DNA of 64,000 nt from Periconia sp. R9002 (GCA_023627715.1 JAMAHW010000016.1:372001-436000); one strand, 5' to 3'; shown: positions 36,035 through 47,559, counted from the stretch's first letter. The notes: generated by a model not told the origin, from the sequence alone. A program made the numbers and translations.

Positions 36035-36062
36035 CCACACAACTTCCGCCACACAACTTCCG
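36035..36062. repeat. 14-bp direct tandem duplication
   Basis: CCACACAACTTCCG occurs twice back to back (36035-36048 and 36049-36062), about 45 bp upstream of the TATA box of the helicase gene. It may be a duplicated factor-binding site or a replication slip. Confidence 0.6.
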
Positions 36063-36106
36063 CCTTCCACCTGGTGACTCGCCGTCAACGGATTGTCAAC
36101 TCCAGC

Positions 36107-36114
36107 TATATAAG
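36107..36114 (+). promoter_or_regulatory. TATA box of the PRP2-type helicase gene
   Basis: TATATAAG lies 131-138 bp upstream of the ATG at 36245, a reasonable spacing for a 5' UTR of about 100 bases. Its position argues that the coding region starts at 36245. Confidence 0.55.
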
Positions 36115-36244
36115 TACGCAGCAACCTAGCGCGTCTGACTACTTTGTGAATACCTTCGACTCTTCAACCACTTTCCATGCCGACCGCATTCCCTCTTCGA
36201 CGCCACAGCTCACACACGTATTGCAACACACAACATCGCGCAAG

Positions 36245-38761
36245 ATGTCTAAGCGTCCGGGACCGGAGGATATCGACTCAATACGATTAAGATCAAGGCA
36301 GCAGTATTTGGAGAAAAGAGAACAGCTCAAGCTTGCGGAATTAAGAAAGCAAGTCCAGGAAGAAGAGGAGGAGGAACGCACCAACCCAAATCTCAGCCGC
36401 AGAGAATTAGACGAATTCAAAAGGAATCGGAAGGCCTTACAACTTGCGGAAGCTCGGAACGCGATCGATGAGGGAGATGGAGGATACGTGCTACCGGATG
36501 CTGATGGCTCTAAGTTGGAAGTCTTAACTACCAAGAGGAAGAAGGATGTGTCTACCTACAAATCTGAGGTACAGCTATGGGAAGACGAAGTCACAGCCCG
36601 AGCCAAAGTTTCTCAGATCCAGCGACCCGAGCGTACACGACAGGACGATTATGAATACGTTTTTGATCCTGCACAGGAATTAAAGTTTGTTTCCGCTGGC
36701 CAGTGGGTTGATCCAGATAAGCAAAGGCTCCAGGAGCAGCTCGATGCAGCGGAAAAAAAGGCTAAATCCATCCAAGAAGTGCGGACTAGCTTGCCCATCT
36801 ATCAGTACAAGGAGCAGTTTCTCGACGCACTCTCAGACCATCAAGTATTGATTGTTTGTGCTGAGACTGGATCTGGAAAAACCACACAATTGCCACAATA
36901 TCTTTTAGATTATTTCAATAAAGAAGGTGGTACATCACTTCGTATCGCTTGCACCCAGCCCCGTCGAGTCGCCGCAATGTCGGTTGCACAGCGTGTATCT
37001 GAGGAAATGGGTTGCAGGCTTGGTCAGGAGGTTGGTTACTCCATCAGGTTTGAAGACAAAACCAGCCCAGCTACAAAAATTCAGTTTTTGACAGATGGAT
37101 TACTACTACGTCAATTCCTGGATGATCCTACATTGCCCGGATACAATGCAATCATCATCGATGAAGCTCACGAGCGCACTCTTGCGACTGATATATTGAT
37201 GGGTATGATCAAAGACCTGGGTAAATATCGGACAGATCTTAAGATTATAATCTCGAGTGCCACTCTCGATGCCCAGAAGTTCTCTCAGTTCTACAATGAC
37301 TCTCCCATCCTGATGATACCTGGAAGGAGTTATCCAATCAGTATATATTATTCTCAGAACCCAGAGGCATCGTACTTGAGTGCTGCGATCACTACGGTGC
37401 TCCAGATTCACTGTTCAATGAAAGATCCAGGAGATATATTGGTGTTCTTGACGGGCCAGGACGAGATTGAAGCTGGTAAATTGAGCATCGAAGAAACAGT
37501 GCGCAAACTGGGCTCAAAAATCCCCGAACTTGTTGTCTGTCCCATTTACAGTGCGCTTCCTCAAGAAGAGCAGGGCAAGATTTTCTTACCCGCACCTCCT
37601 GGTGGGCGCAAAGTTATCCTCGCAACCAACATTGCAGAGACCTCTTTGACCGTCGATGGTGTGAAGTTTGTAATTGACTCTGGCTACAGCAAGGAGAACG
37701 TTTACAACCCTACCACCGGCCTCGAGCAGTTAGTTGTAACCCCGATATCCCGCGCTTCTGCCTCGCAACGTGCTGGGCGAGCAGGGCGTACAGGGCCAGG
37801 TAGCTGCTTCAGATTGTGGACGCGCTGGTCACATTTCAATGAACTGGATGAGTCAACGACTCCTGAGATACAGCGTGCTAACCTTTCATCAACTCTGTTG
37901 CTTCTCAAATCGATCGGGGTCGATGACGTGCTGAATTTTGATTTCATGGATCCGCCTTCGGCCACAGCCATCGCTAAAGCTCTTGAGGAGCTATACAGCC
38001 TAGGAGCGTTGGATTCGGCGGGAAATCTCACCCTTGTAGGTCGACAAATGAGTCAATTGCCGATCGATCCAAAACTGTCCAAGACTATTATCCTGGCGGA
38101 CACATATAAATGTTTGGATGAGATTCTTACCATTGTGGCAATGCTAGGCGAGTCTTCTGCTCTGTTCTTTGCACCCAAGGACAAACGATTGCACGCCGAA
38201 GCTGCCAAAAAAAGGTTCTATACCAAGGGAGGTGGTGACCACATTGCTTACCTGAAAATCTTCAACAGCTGGGTAGAGGCAGAGTATGACCCATTGTGGG
38301 CTAAAGAGAATTACCTCCAGCAAAAGGCCTTGACGCGTGCTAGAGACGTACGTGAGCAGCTGCAAAATCTGTGCGAACGCATCGGGATCACGTCTTCAAG
38401 TTGCGGGGATTCGAACTTCATTCCATGTGTTAAAGCGCTCGTAGCGGGCTATTTCTCTAATGCAGCGAGGTTGAACAGAGACGGAAAATCACATACAGTG
38501 TTGAGGAATGGGTTGTCGGTCAGAATACACCCGTCCAGCATGTGTCACGAGCCAACGGAGGTTCCCAAGTGGTGTATATTCTCCGAACTGAGATTGACCT
38601 CCCAGGAGTTCATTGCGAACATTGTTGATATTGATCCCCAGTGGCTCATTGATGCAGCACCCTACGCCTTCAAGCAGGCAGACCTGGAGAAGTACGGGAT
38701 CGATAAGAAAATGCCAAAGGAGAGGGCCAAGCTACCGGCAAGACACTCTGTTACTGCTTAA
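36245..38761 (+). CDS. PRP2: DEAH-box spliceosomal RNA helicase, Prp2/DHX16 type
   Basis: ATPase that remodels the activated spliceosome before the first splicing step. It is a single exon of 838 aa. The N-terminal region has the DHX16/Cdc28 pattern SRQQYLEKREQLKLAEL, SRRELDEFKRNRKALQLAEA and YEYVFDPAQELKFV. Helicase motifs are I ETGSGKTTQ (about residue 206), Ia CTQPRRVAAMSVAQRVSEEM, II IDEAHERTLATDILMG (about 305), III ISSATLDAQKF, V LATNIAETSLTVDGV and VI QRAGRAGRTGPGSCFRLW. HA2 and OB-fold domains follow. At 838 aa it lacks the N-terminal domain of about 150-200 residues found in DHX16 and S. pombe Cdc28 and is close to S. cerevisiae Prp2 (876). The first in-frame ATG is 36245; the frame upstream has only non-ATG codons. 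Confidence 0.9.
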   Translation: MSKRPGPEDIDSIRLRSRQQYLEKREQLKLAELRKQVQEEEEEERTNPNLSRRELDEFKRNRKALQLAEARNAIDEGDGGYVLPDADGSKLEVLTTKRKKDVSTYKSEVQLWEDEVTARAKVSQIQRPERTRQDDYEYVFDPAQELKFVSAGQWVDPDKQRLQEQLDAAEKKAKSIQEVRTSLPIYQYKEQFLDALSDHQVLIVCAETGSGKTTQLPQYLLDYFNKEGGTSLRIACTQPRRVAAMSVAQRVSEEMGCRLGQEVGYSIRFEDKTSPATKIQFLTDGLLLRQFLDDPTLPGYNAIIIDEAHERTLATDILMGMIKDLGKYRTDLKIIISSATLDAQKFSQFYNDSPILMIPGRSYPISIYYSQNPEASYLSAAITTVLQIHCSMKDPGDILVFLTGQDEIEAGKLSIEETVRKLGSKIPELVVCPIYSALPQEEQGKIFLPAPPGGRKVILATNIAETSLTVDGVKFVIDSGYSKENVYNPTTGLEQLVVTPISRASASQRAGRAGRTGPGSCFRLWTRWSHFNELDESTTPEIQRANLSSTLLLLKSIGVDDVLNFDFMDPPSATAIAKALEELYSLGALDSAGNLTLVGRQMSQLPIDPKLSKTIILADTYKCLDEILTIVAMLGESSALFFAPKDKRLHAEAAKKRFYTKGGGDHIAYLKIFNSWVEAEYDPLWAKENYLQQKALTRARDVREQLQNLCERIGITSSSCGDSNFIPCVKALVAGYFSNAARLNRDGKSHTVLRNGLSVRIHPSSMCHEPTEVPKWCIFSELRLTSQEFIANIVDIDPQWLIDAAPYAFKQADLEKYGIDKKMPKERAKLPARHSVTA

Positions 38762-39029
38762 TTGAGTTTTATGCCAGCGGGAGGCTTTTTTGTCATCAAC
38801 AAAATTATTTATACCCATGTAGTTTATTCAATTCACGCCGTTTCATAGAATGTTTCCATGGCGATGGATGACTGATGAAGCTTTATTAATACACTCTATG
38901 CTTTTATAATCAGGCGCTGGATCAAACCTGTCGTATGTTGCCATTTGCTAATCCTACGGATTCCTTCCATGTACAAACCAACTGGATGCGTGATTGACTA
39001 TCTCGGATTTGAAAGAAAATCATGGCATC

Positions 39030-41715
39030 TTACTCCACGTATTTGCCACCACAATAGATACACACATCGCAAGCCAGAAATAGAACTCTTGCGAGCGATA
39101 CCGGCAGCTCCTCTGCAACATCCTCGTCCTGCCTCGTTTCCTGCGCCAAACTGTCGTGTGTCTGCTCTTGGCGCCCTGAAGCCTCTACTGTTGCATTCTC
39201 ACCCCCAGACTGACTACCTTGGCTCTCGCTTTGCCTTGTCTCATGATTTTCAATATCACGTGTCGTGTTGTCTCTGCTTCGCGCTTCATTAGCATCAGAA
39301 TCTGCCAGTGTCCGTACCTGTCCCTCCACGATTCCTTGCTCTTGTCTAGAATGTCCAGGAAGCACCTCCTGCACCGCCACGAATTCCTCGTTAAAGAATC
39401 CTGTCCCACAAATCCCACAAAATTTCGATATCCGCGGTGCTTGGACGGGTAGGAATGTCACTCCACATCTAGGAAACTGGTGGCCATTCATGCAAGTCGC
39501 TGTTTCCAGATCAGTGAATGGTATCACCGCCTCACAGAAGTCGCAGGTATCAGATGCGAGATGGCTTGGTAAGACGCTACTTGCTGTTGTGGTTGTTGCG
39601 TCTGATGAGTCATTTTGGTTTATGACTGTGTTCACGAGAGCTAAAAGCTGCTGATGAGACGCAAATATGTCACGACTGAAGGGTGAACCATGGATAAGAG
39701 CTTTAGGGATCGTGTTGACAGTTGCGGTGGCGAGGCGGAATGCTATCAGGACTTTAGGCAGCGTATTTGACGCTTTCAAGGAACAGATTTGGTTGATGAG
39801 GATAGTATAACGATCTTTGAACATGTTCACATCCATGAAAACATCGCTAAATGAACCGATGATTAGTATTTGAATTCAGAAGGTGAGAGTGATGGAAATT
39901 TAAAGGAGACAAGAAACACGATCGCAAGTGGAAGACATACTGTTTGAAGGATGTAGCTAGTTCAGCTATGTCTTTTGACCCATGATACTTGTCACTGTTA
40001 GTCCGTCTCCTTTGGATAGGTCCGTGTCTACCCATCATGTTGTTTAGCATCTCTTCTGCGAATGCTGGGACCTGGTCTACGTCTTCGATTGTGTTCTCGA
40101 GCCATTTACGTAAGGTGAACGCGATAGTCTCAGCACTCACGCCGTTGGTTGGAAATTGTACTAGCTGATTCTTGTTGTAACTTTTCGAATTGCTGATGGC
40201 GACAGCACAGTACCTTTCTTTGGGAGGGCCATACTCAAGCATATCGGATGGATGTACTGTGTGACAAGCTGCGATGAAGTCTCCTAGAGGCGAGCCACAC
40301 AACCCCCAAACTTTTGATTTGACATTCCCTTTGAGATCGTTTTGGGCGCTGAAGAGTGCTTGCGTGTCGCTGATTTGCTCACGCCAGTTTGGAGAAGATA
40401 ATCCTATTATTCTGTTGCCAGATATCTCTACTGCGGCCGTAGGACAGCTCAAGGTCGAGTGCACCGAGCTAAAGTGCAAACGTGTGGGTGTATTATCCGC
40501 ATCATTCCACACAACCCCAGAAGTTTCATCCCAACGCCCATCGAGGCTGTGCGTTTTACAATCCAGGAGAGCAGCATCCGATATCGATATAGTGAGAAGA
40601 GAAAGACCATCGGTCCCAAAGAGGGCAAGTCTGAGTTTGTCACCCTCTATAACTCGAGGCGACCACTTCATAGGACCTTTGTGACGTATACAGACGTTCG
40701 GATACACGACTTCATCTCCAAGTCCGATGGTGTCATGTCTGTAGGTGACGATACGTGCCCGGACATCGTCGTTGGTAGCATACACTATTATTGAATGAAA
40801 CCAGTCCCCTTGAATCGTCCATGGGCTCCATGCGATGTGCGAAACGGATCGTTGCTGCTTCATCAAATCATCAAACGTGTTCGGCACAGTAAAAATGTTT
40901 TCTAAATCCGGCATAATTGTGAAATGATTCAAGACCTCGGCATTCCACGAATCTTCCTTTCCGAATGTTGATGCCGGCGATTCCACTATGACTAAAGCAA
41001 TTTGGTTGTCTTCATTCGCAACTGCGATAATATGCTGGCCCCAATTCCACTGGGTGCCAACGATGCCCGCGCATTCAGCACTAGGTAAAGCAGGCGCCCA
41101 GGTGAACGCACGCACTCTCGACCGTAATCGGACGTACTCTTCGATATTTTCTTTTCTGCCATCTTGCGTAAACACCACACTTTGTTCAAGGGCCACGTCA
41201 TTTCTGAAGTACGCTATGAGTGAATCATTTATAATCAGCCTTCGTCTCCAGCTGAATGGACTGCGTGGGCTTCCAGCTGCTGACCAGATGGAGAGCAACA
41301 AACTCGAGGTAAGTACGCCAAGAGCACATCTCCTGTGTTTAGCTAACCCAGGTGGTGACCAAGCTATGTTTATCGGGCTGCTTGCCGATATCTCTTCACC
41401 TACTGAATATATGGGTACACGAGCAGGTTCTTTCTCTGGAAGCTCGTGCGATGTAAACCATGAAACTTGTAATGGGATACGCTGCCATGAGATGTTTTTG
41501 AATTCACATTCGTTTATGTCAGAATTGGGAAACTTGAAGGATGGTCAGTAGAGAAATAGACCAGACAGTCTTTAATACGACTGTTTAACAATTTGGAGAT
41601 AGCTTACAAGTAGCTCAACACTATCATCCGCTGCGAGAGCTATGATCCCATCATCAGACCAATCGATTGCATCGGGTACGCATGGCCAGACTTTGACATT
41701 GGTGGCATCCGACAT
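39030..41715 (-). CDS. RNA polymerase III factor TFIIIC subunit (delta/zinc-finger type)
   Basis: Subunit of TFIIIC, which binds the A and B boxes of tRNA genes. It resembles human GTF3C4 (TFIIIC90) and yeast Tfc8. Exons (minus) are 41715-41608, 41532-39941 and 39846-39030, giving 838 aa. The N-terminal part reads like a WD40 propeller (WPCVPDAIDWSDDGIIALAA, SSPINIAWSPPG, SHIAWSPWTIQGDW, KVWGLCGSPLGDFIAACH). The C-terminal zinc-finger domain begins CDFCEAVIPFTDLETATCMN, continues PRCGVTFLPVQ and FCGICGTGFFNEEF, and ends CDVCIYCGGKYVE. Between the last two Cys clusters lies a polar, Gln/Ser/Glu-rich insertion of about 95 residues. Phases agree (108 nt, then phase 2). TFIIIC_delta and zf-TFIIIC are the domains expected from a profile search. 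Confidence 0.82.
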
Positions 41716-42183
41716 CCCCGTGGCCGTGTGGCAGTCGAATTTCTTTGAAGTGCCGCCGCGTTAGTTTGTTGGGTTGGATTGGTGGTGGGTTTTGTAAGGA
41801 CTCGAGTCATGGGGACGCCAGAACCTGAGTCATGCAGAACCCTTTGCAAGATCGGAAGTTGATAAAATATTCTGGTATTTAATGATCCATGATCCGTAAA
41901 AAAAAAGTTCTTTGCACGTCAATAGAGAAAAGAAGCTCTAACACAAATATGAATTTGAGGGTGTGGATAGGCCCACATAATATAATAGAAGCAGTAGTGG
42001 TGGACGTACCTATAGGTAGGTACAAAGATATGTACTAGCTATATTACGTCAGCTGCTCCATCACGTGCGACCTGATACCTACACCTGTGTACACTTGCGG
42101 TGATAGTAAATCTTTCATAACATAAACAGCCCTCATGCAGCCGGTTAATGCAATTCTATGATTCAAAAATGAGAAAATCGCAC
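41716..42183. other. Intergenic region
   Basis: Lies between the TFIIIC-subunit start and the MSC2 stop. It includes the near-palindrome GTACCTATAGGTAGGTAC (42006-42023), one of several TACC/TAGG runs in this window. No gene is seen. Confidence 0.5.
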
Positions 42184-45100
42184 TTAGTTTGTCTTGTTTC
42201 CACTGCCGCCACACCAACAATGACCTTCACCATCCCTTTCTACATGCACTACGACATCTAACCCTCGACCTTTCAGAAACTGTGTAGATCTCTCTCGAAC
42301 ATCCTCCAAGTCAGCCACCCGAGAAGCAATGATGTGGATGACACCCAATATCCTAGGCTGACCTGAAGAATGGTCATGATGGTGGCCGTGGCCATGGTCT
42401 GTGTGTCCATGGGAGTGTCCTTCATGGCTGTTTTCCAAGGAATGCGAATGGCTGTGGCTTGAATGAGTATGTTCGTGGCCATGATCATGCGAATATCCAT
42501 GAGAATGTTCATGCGAGTGCTCATGCGAGTGTTCATGATCGCACTTTTGCTCTTTAGCGTGAACCTCTGCGTGAGCGGCCCCTTCATCTTCGAGCCAAAA
42601 CTTGGGCACGGCATAACCGATAACGCCACGAAGTGAACTCAGTTCCTGGAGTGTATTGCGAAGCCCGTACTCCACGTCGGCTGGCAATGAAAGCATCAGG
42701 CGCATGCCAGAGCTTCGGACCAGTGGTATGGCAGAGAAAAAAATCAGGATTGCAATTATGCATGAGGCGATGGGATCCCATCCAGACCAGCCGTAGTATT
42801 TGGTGAGCAGAGTCGAGATGATCACAGCTACAGATCCTAGCGCATCCGCGAGAATGTGAAGGAAAATACCTTGCATGTTCTCGTTGTCATGGGAATGTCC
42901 ATGTGAATGTCCATGGTCGCCGTGGTCACTATTCAAGTCAGTCATGATCTCGAAAGGTAATTGATTGAGAACGTACTGATCGTGCGAGTGTCCATGCCCA
43001 TGATGAGCATGCCCAAAGGCTGTGAGTCCAACAATGTTGACTACAAAACCAAGGATGCTGACGATCAATAGTTCGTTGAGCCTGTTCAATTCTTGTCCTT
43101 CCCACAGCCTTTCAAAAGCATCAAAGATTATCTCGACGCTAACCAGTCTGTGATCAAATTAGAAAATGGAACTTCTCGGCATTTCGATTTACTGACAATA
43201 GAAAAACACCATTGGCAAACCCTGATAGTGTATCAACCTTTCCATAGCCATAAGGAAAACGTTCATTGGGTCGCCATTTACTCATTACTGCAGCCGCAAG
43301 GCCAACTGCGAGACCGGCGCAGTCAAATAGCATATGAATGCTATCTGTCAACAAACCTAAAGATCCCGTAACAAAACCATAGAAGAATTGAACAAGCATG
43401 AAAGCTAGGTTGAGTCTGTCCGCGATTAGTCATTTTATCGATTTTTGGTTTGCAATTCATGGCCTCACTTACACTCCAAAGTAGGCTATGCGGCGAGAAT
43501 CCTTCTCGATCAAAATGCTATGAAGAATTGAACCCGGTGTGCATCGAGCGATGAAGAACTTTGATATAGAGGAATGGTTTCCATGAAGATGATGATCGTG
43601 GCCGTGTGAATGCGAATGCGAATGGTCGGTATGAGCATGGTCATGTGAAGATGGGTGGGATGGGGTTGATTGGCGGGTATCGGAGGTAATTGCTCCAAAG
43701 ATGAGAGCACATGTCAGGGGAAAGAAACACCACGACTGCCATGAGTCGACATGATCCCAGATGCCACATGTTGTTATCAAAAGACTACCCAATACTAAGC
43801 CACCCTTGCTCTTGCTTCGCAGCGCTGGAGGAAGCGATATGAACATAAGCGCCGTCGCTGATGCAACTGACAAAGTCGAAAACACGATGGAAAATGGCGA
43901 TAAAGAAGGGGATGACGCAGAAAAGCTAGAATAAAGTACAGAAAGAATGGTTAGAATAGTACCGGACGCTAGCGTCAATGTAATGTCGGTTGATGTATGC
44001 AGAAGGGAGGAAGACGGTTTTGGCAATGATGCTCGTGTGGAACCTTGGGTGTTCCATCCATCCTGAAGTTTGGGCGTGGTCATCAAAATCCAACCGACAT
44101 AAGGGAGTGGTAGAGGAACGGTCGTCACCGAAATAGCAAGGGCGCCGTAACCAAAAAGCGTGCCGATTGAATCGATGGAATGCCAAATGTCGATAATGGA
44201 GATGATCATCATGGCACTCCATGTCCACTTTCGCGTCCGGAAGGTTCTCCTGGTGTTTTCAATAGCACTGTGTTTTCCAGGTCCTTGGTCGAAACCACCC
44301 AAACCCGCGGTCGCCGCCGCCAATAAGATTATAGATGCCTTCGCACCGCCCAGTTGCATGGCGGCATAGAAGGGCAAGAGGACGCCAAAAGTATTGAGCG
44401 ACATTCGCCAAAGCGAATTGACACTGAGCAATGCATCAGCTCCCACTTTTCTGGAGCTTTCTGCAGTCGACACGGGTTTCCGTCGGTCCAAAGGATCTTC
44501 CAACGTTGACCTAATCTTGGCCACGAGACCTACAAGCAGCAGCGTTGTCGAGGACAGCGTGCATGCATGCAGGAGCTGGCCCCCAGAGCGGAGACTCTGA
44601 GGGCTTGCATTGTCTAGATCGGCAACAGTATCCAAGGGTGAGGCAGGGAGCCTTCGCGCTTGGGCAACCACGCTCGGGTATGCTAAAGAAGCGAGGATAA
44701 AAGGCAAAGGCAGAAGCAGGGCGGTAAGAGCTTCGGGCAGCTGGAGCCATGATCTGTAGTTTGTGTCAGCAACGTTTCCGTTCCGTCTCCCCGCTTGCGA
44801 TTTGGATGCGCGCCTTACGAAGATTGTAGCTTTGGCGGTGCCTCGTGAATTGGGGAGAAGGCAGGATGAGCCGATTTTCGGGGCATTGGCCTGCTCAAGT
44901 CAGACTCTCCGCGCGGCCTCCCCTTTGATCTTCCGGCCATAAAGGGCTTCAAGGTATATGTTGACTCGCTAGACCTCGAGTGCGAATGGGTGTGGGTATG
45001 GCCGTATGGCGATAGACGTGATGTGTGTGATTCGGGGGTCCTATCGGAGGGGTAGTGGCGGTGGCCGCTCGCGGCGCCGTTCTGTCTCAGTGGTGACGAA

Positions 45101-45216
45101 GAGTCTGCCATTGAGGCAGGCCGGGGCGCAGATGAATCAGAGAATTGGGACTGTGAACGGGCATGGCTGTGCGTCTCGGTGGCAGGATTCAGAGGGAGAG
45201 CGTAAGTGGCGGCCAT
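42184..45216 (-). CDS. MSC2: Zinc transporter Msc2 (cation diffusion facilitator)
   Basis: CDF-family Zn2+/H+ antiporter of the ER and early secretory pathway; in yeast it works with Zrg17. Exons (minus) are 45216-44819, 44753-43473, 43415-43197, 43147-42977 and 42928-42184, giving 937 aa with consistent phases. The N-terminal half has extra membrane segments, as in Msc2 and ZnT5. The CDF core starts near residue 560 (LNLAFMLVQFFYGFVTGSLG, LLTDSIHMLFDCAGLAVGLA) and contains the two HxxxD zinc-site motifs (DSIHMLFD and FLHILADALG). Four His-rich tracts are visible: YGHTHTHSHS, DHAHTDHSHSHSHGHDHH, the loop HAHHGHGHSHD.., and a long C-terminal one with repeated HEHSHEHSH. The 48-bp last intron (42929-42976) contains no stop, so retention adds 16 residues. 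Intron 3 uses a GTCAGT donor. It diverges from ALG1. Confidence 0.9.
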
Positions 45217-45627
45217 GGACGGTGGGTTCGGGGGTCCGCTGAAGTGGTGCGGTGAGCTGGCCACATAGAGGGAGGGTGCAGCGAACGGCGGGTGGTTGTG
45301 AGATGGAGGATGCGATGCAATACCTAACGTATGTATAGAGATGTACGGCCGCCCGCCCTCTGGAGAGCCTCAGGGGTCCACTTTGGCCGTCTACGCGGAA
45401 ATAGCCATGTCATTAATTACCTACCTAGGTAGGTAGGTACGTGCCTTCCTTACCTTGTCCGATCGGATCGTTGTGGCGCCCGCCTAAAGTGAACGTAGCC
45501 CCAACTCCACATCGTTCAATAAATATCCAACCTCGTATTCATTCACCAATGCTATGGAAAGTCGCACCCTCTGAAGACTCCTTCGCCCTCCGACAACAAC
45601 CCGTACTATACTCTACCATTCCCTATC
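45217..45627. other. Divergent promoter region MSC2/ALG1
   Basis: A 411-bp region between two divergent starts. It contains CTACCTAGGTAGGTAGGTAC (45421-45440), a palindromic TACC/TAGG run. No other feature is supported. Confidence 0.55.
45421..45440. repeat. TACC/TAGG tetranucleotide run
   Basis: CTACCTAGGTAGGTAGGTAC is partly palindromic. Similar runs occur at 42006-42023, 53314-53332 and 63561-63580. Confidence 0.7.
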
Positions 45628-47206
45628 ATGTGGAGCGACGGTCTTCTCGTTCCCATGTTCAATGCATGGTTCGATACCCTACTTTATGTCGTCTTGGCCC
45701 TATCCACCCTCTTCACAATCTTCCTGCTCACTCTCCCACGCCAATATGACTCCTCCAAGGACAAACCGTATTTCTCCAAAAATGTGCAGGGTGAAGAGTT
45801 AGACATGGTGGCGAAAGACGGGAAGAAGATCAGGCCGTACTTCAAGCAGGGCCATACCACGCAGGTAGTAGTCCTGGGAGACATCGGAAGATCTCCGCGC
45901 ATGCAGTACCATGCAATTAGTATCGCGAAGCACGGCGGGAACGTGTATTTAATTGGGTATCAAGGTTGGCCGACCTTCCTTGTTCTTGATTGTGCTTGGA
46001 TTGTTGACACATGCAGAATCTGAAATTCACCCTGATGTCCTCTCTCATAGCCTGATCCAAGTTGTGCCACTGATGCCCGCTCCACCATTCCTTCGTTCCA
46101 GCAGCAGGCTTCTGTTTCCCTTGGTCGCACCCCTCAAAGCACTATGGCAGGCTGGGGTGCTCTACGGTGCTTTAGGATACCGAACTGAGCCTTCACGATA
46201 CATGCTGGTGCAGGTAAGTCGTGCTCAACAGCTGTCAGCATTGTACCTTTAACTAGGGTAGAATCCTCCATCGATACCAACCCTCGCAGTCGCAACTATT
46301 GTGGCCTTCTTCCGGCACACCGAGCTCATTATCGATTGGCACAATTTCGGCTATTCCATTCTGGCTCTCAAGTTGGGAACTCGCCATCCCCTTGTGGTGG
46401 TCTCTGCCCTCTACGAGCGCTTTTTTGCTAAGCTAGCATCGCAGCATTTCACGGTTACCAACGCCATGGCAAGGGTGCTCAAGGAGCAGTATGGAGCAAC
46501 TGCGCATCCGCTCCACGACCGGCCCGCCGCACTGTTCCGGCCCATCAATCACGATGAAAAGACAGTGTTCCTGTCGAGGATGGCAGAAACAGCTCAGTAT
46601 GCACAGGATCTTTCTAAGCCATCCAAGACACCATGGAAACTCATAGTGAGCTCTACATCATGGACCGCGGACGAGGATTTTTCCGTGCTCCTGGATGCCT
46701 TGAGCAAATACTCCGCAGAAGCTACTTCAAAAACGTCTCTCCCAAAAATACTAGCCATAATAACAGGAAAAGGTCCTTTGAAAGAACACTATCTCGCTAG
46801 AATTCGGGAGATGAACCAAGAGAAGAAACTACTCAATGTTGTGATCCAAACAGCATGGCTCACGGCGGAGGATTATGCTCTTCTACTTGCTGCAGCAGAT
46901 TTGGGTGTTTCTTTGCACACGTCATCATCTGGCGTGGATCTGCCTATGAAGGTTGTGGATATGTTTGGTGCTGGGCTCCCAGTCGTAGGATGGGGCAAGT
47001 TTGAAGCCTGGCCCGAGCTGGTGACAGAAGATGTAAATGGTAAAGGGTTCGAAAGCTCGGAACAGCTTGCGCAGCAGCTAGTTGAATTGTTCGGCGCCCA
47101 AGCAGAGCTGCTATCTAGATTGAAAGAGGGGGCTGTGAGAGAGAGTAAAAACAGGTGGGACGATGAATGGGATCGCGTTGCCGGGAGCCTGTTTAAGCTG
47201 GTCTGA
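45628..47206 (+). CDS. ALG1: Chitobiosyldiphosphodolichol beta-mannosyltransferase
   Basis: Adds the first mannose from GDP-mannose to GlcNAc2-PP-dolichol on the cytosolic face of the ER. Exons are 45628-45964, 46017-46213 and 46262-47206, giving 492 aa. An N-terminal membrane anchor ([19 protein letters not shown]) is followed by [20 protein letters not shown], the family's first glycosyltransferase motif. The next landmarks are [51 protein letters not shown] and [15 protein letters not shown]. The donor-site region is [20 protein letters not shown] followed by [17 protein letters not shown]. Every landmark of Alg1 is intact. The first ATG that gives the membrane anchor is 45628. Confidence 0.95.
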
Positions 47207-47559
47207 TTAAGAGGCTTGATGTTCGTGGGCCAGTAAAAGATTCGGAATGTCGAAATTCCGATATCCCGAGATTCCGAACTCGCAAATGATTGCGACTACG
47301 ACTCGCTGTGCTCCACTGAACCTTTGCATGCAGAAGCTGCGGGTTATTGACGGTTGAATTGGCCTGCCTAATTGCTCGGCAGGGGAGTCATAGTTGATCT
47401 GCAGGCTGTGCAGAGCGTACCATCGCCTTATCGGACATGTAGTGTCAGCAACTTGCCGCTAAGCCTCGGCTCACCACCAGAACAGCAGTGTTCACACACT
47501 TCAAAGTCCATATAAAAAGAGCTGTACTCGCCACATGGCATAGTCGAGACCCCGCCGCC
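47207..47559. other. Intergenic region
   Basis: Separates ALG1 from the small F-box-like gene. AAATTCCGATATCCCGAGATTCCG (about 47254-47277) has short imperfect repeats of the ATTCCG type. No gene. Confidence 0.45.

Larger units (their letters stand above)
35156..36244. other. Intergenic region with PRP2 promoter
   Basis: Runs from the RAD54 3' end to the helicase promoter. It contains a TATA box and a 14-bp tandem duplication near its right end. I searched for an upstream exon of the helicase here and found none. Confidence 0.55.
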
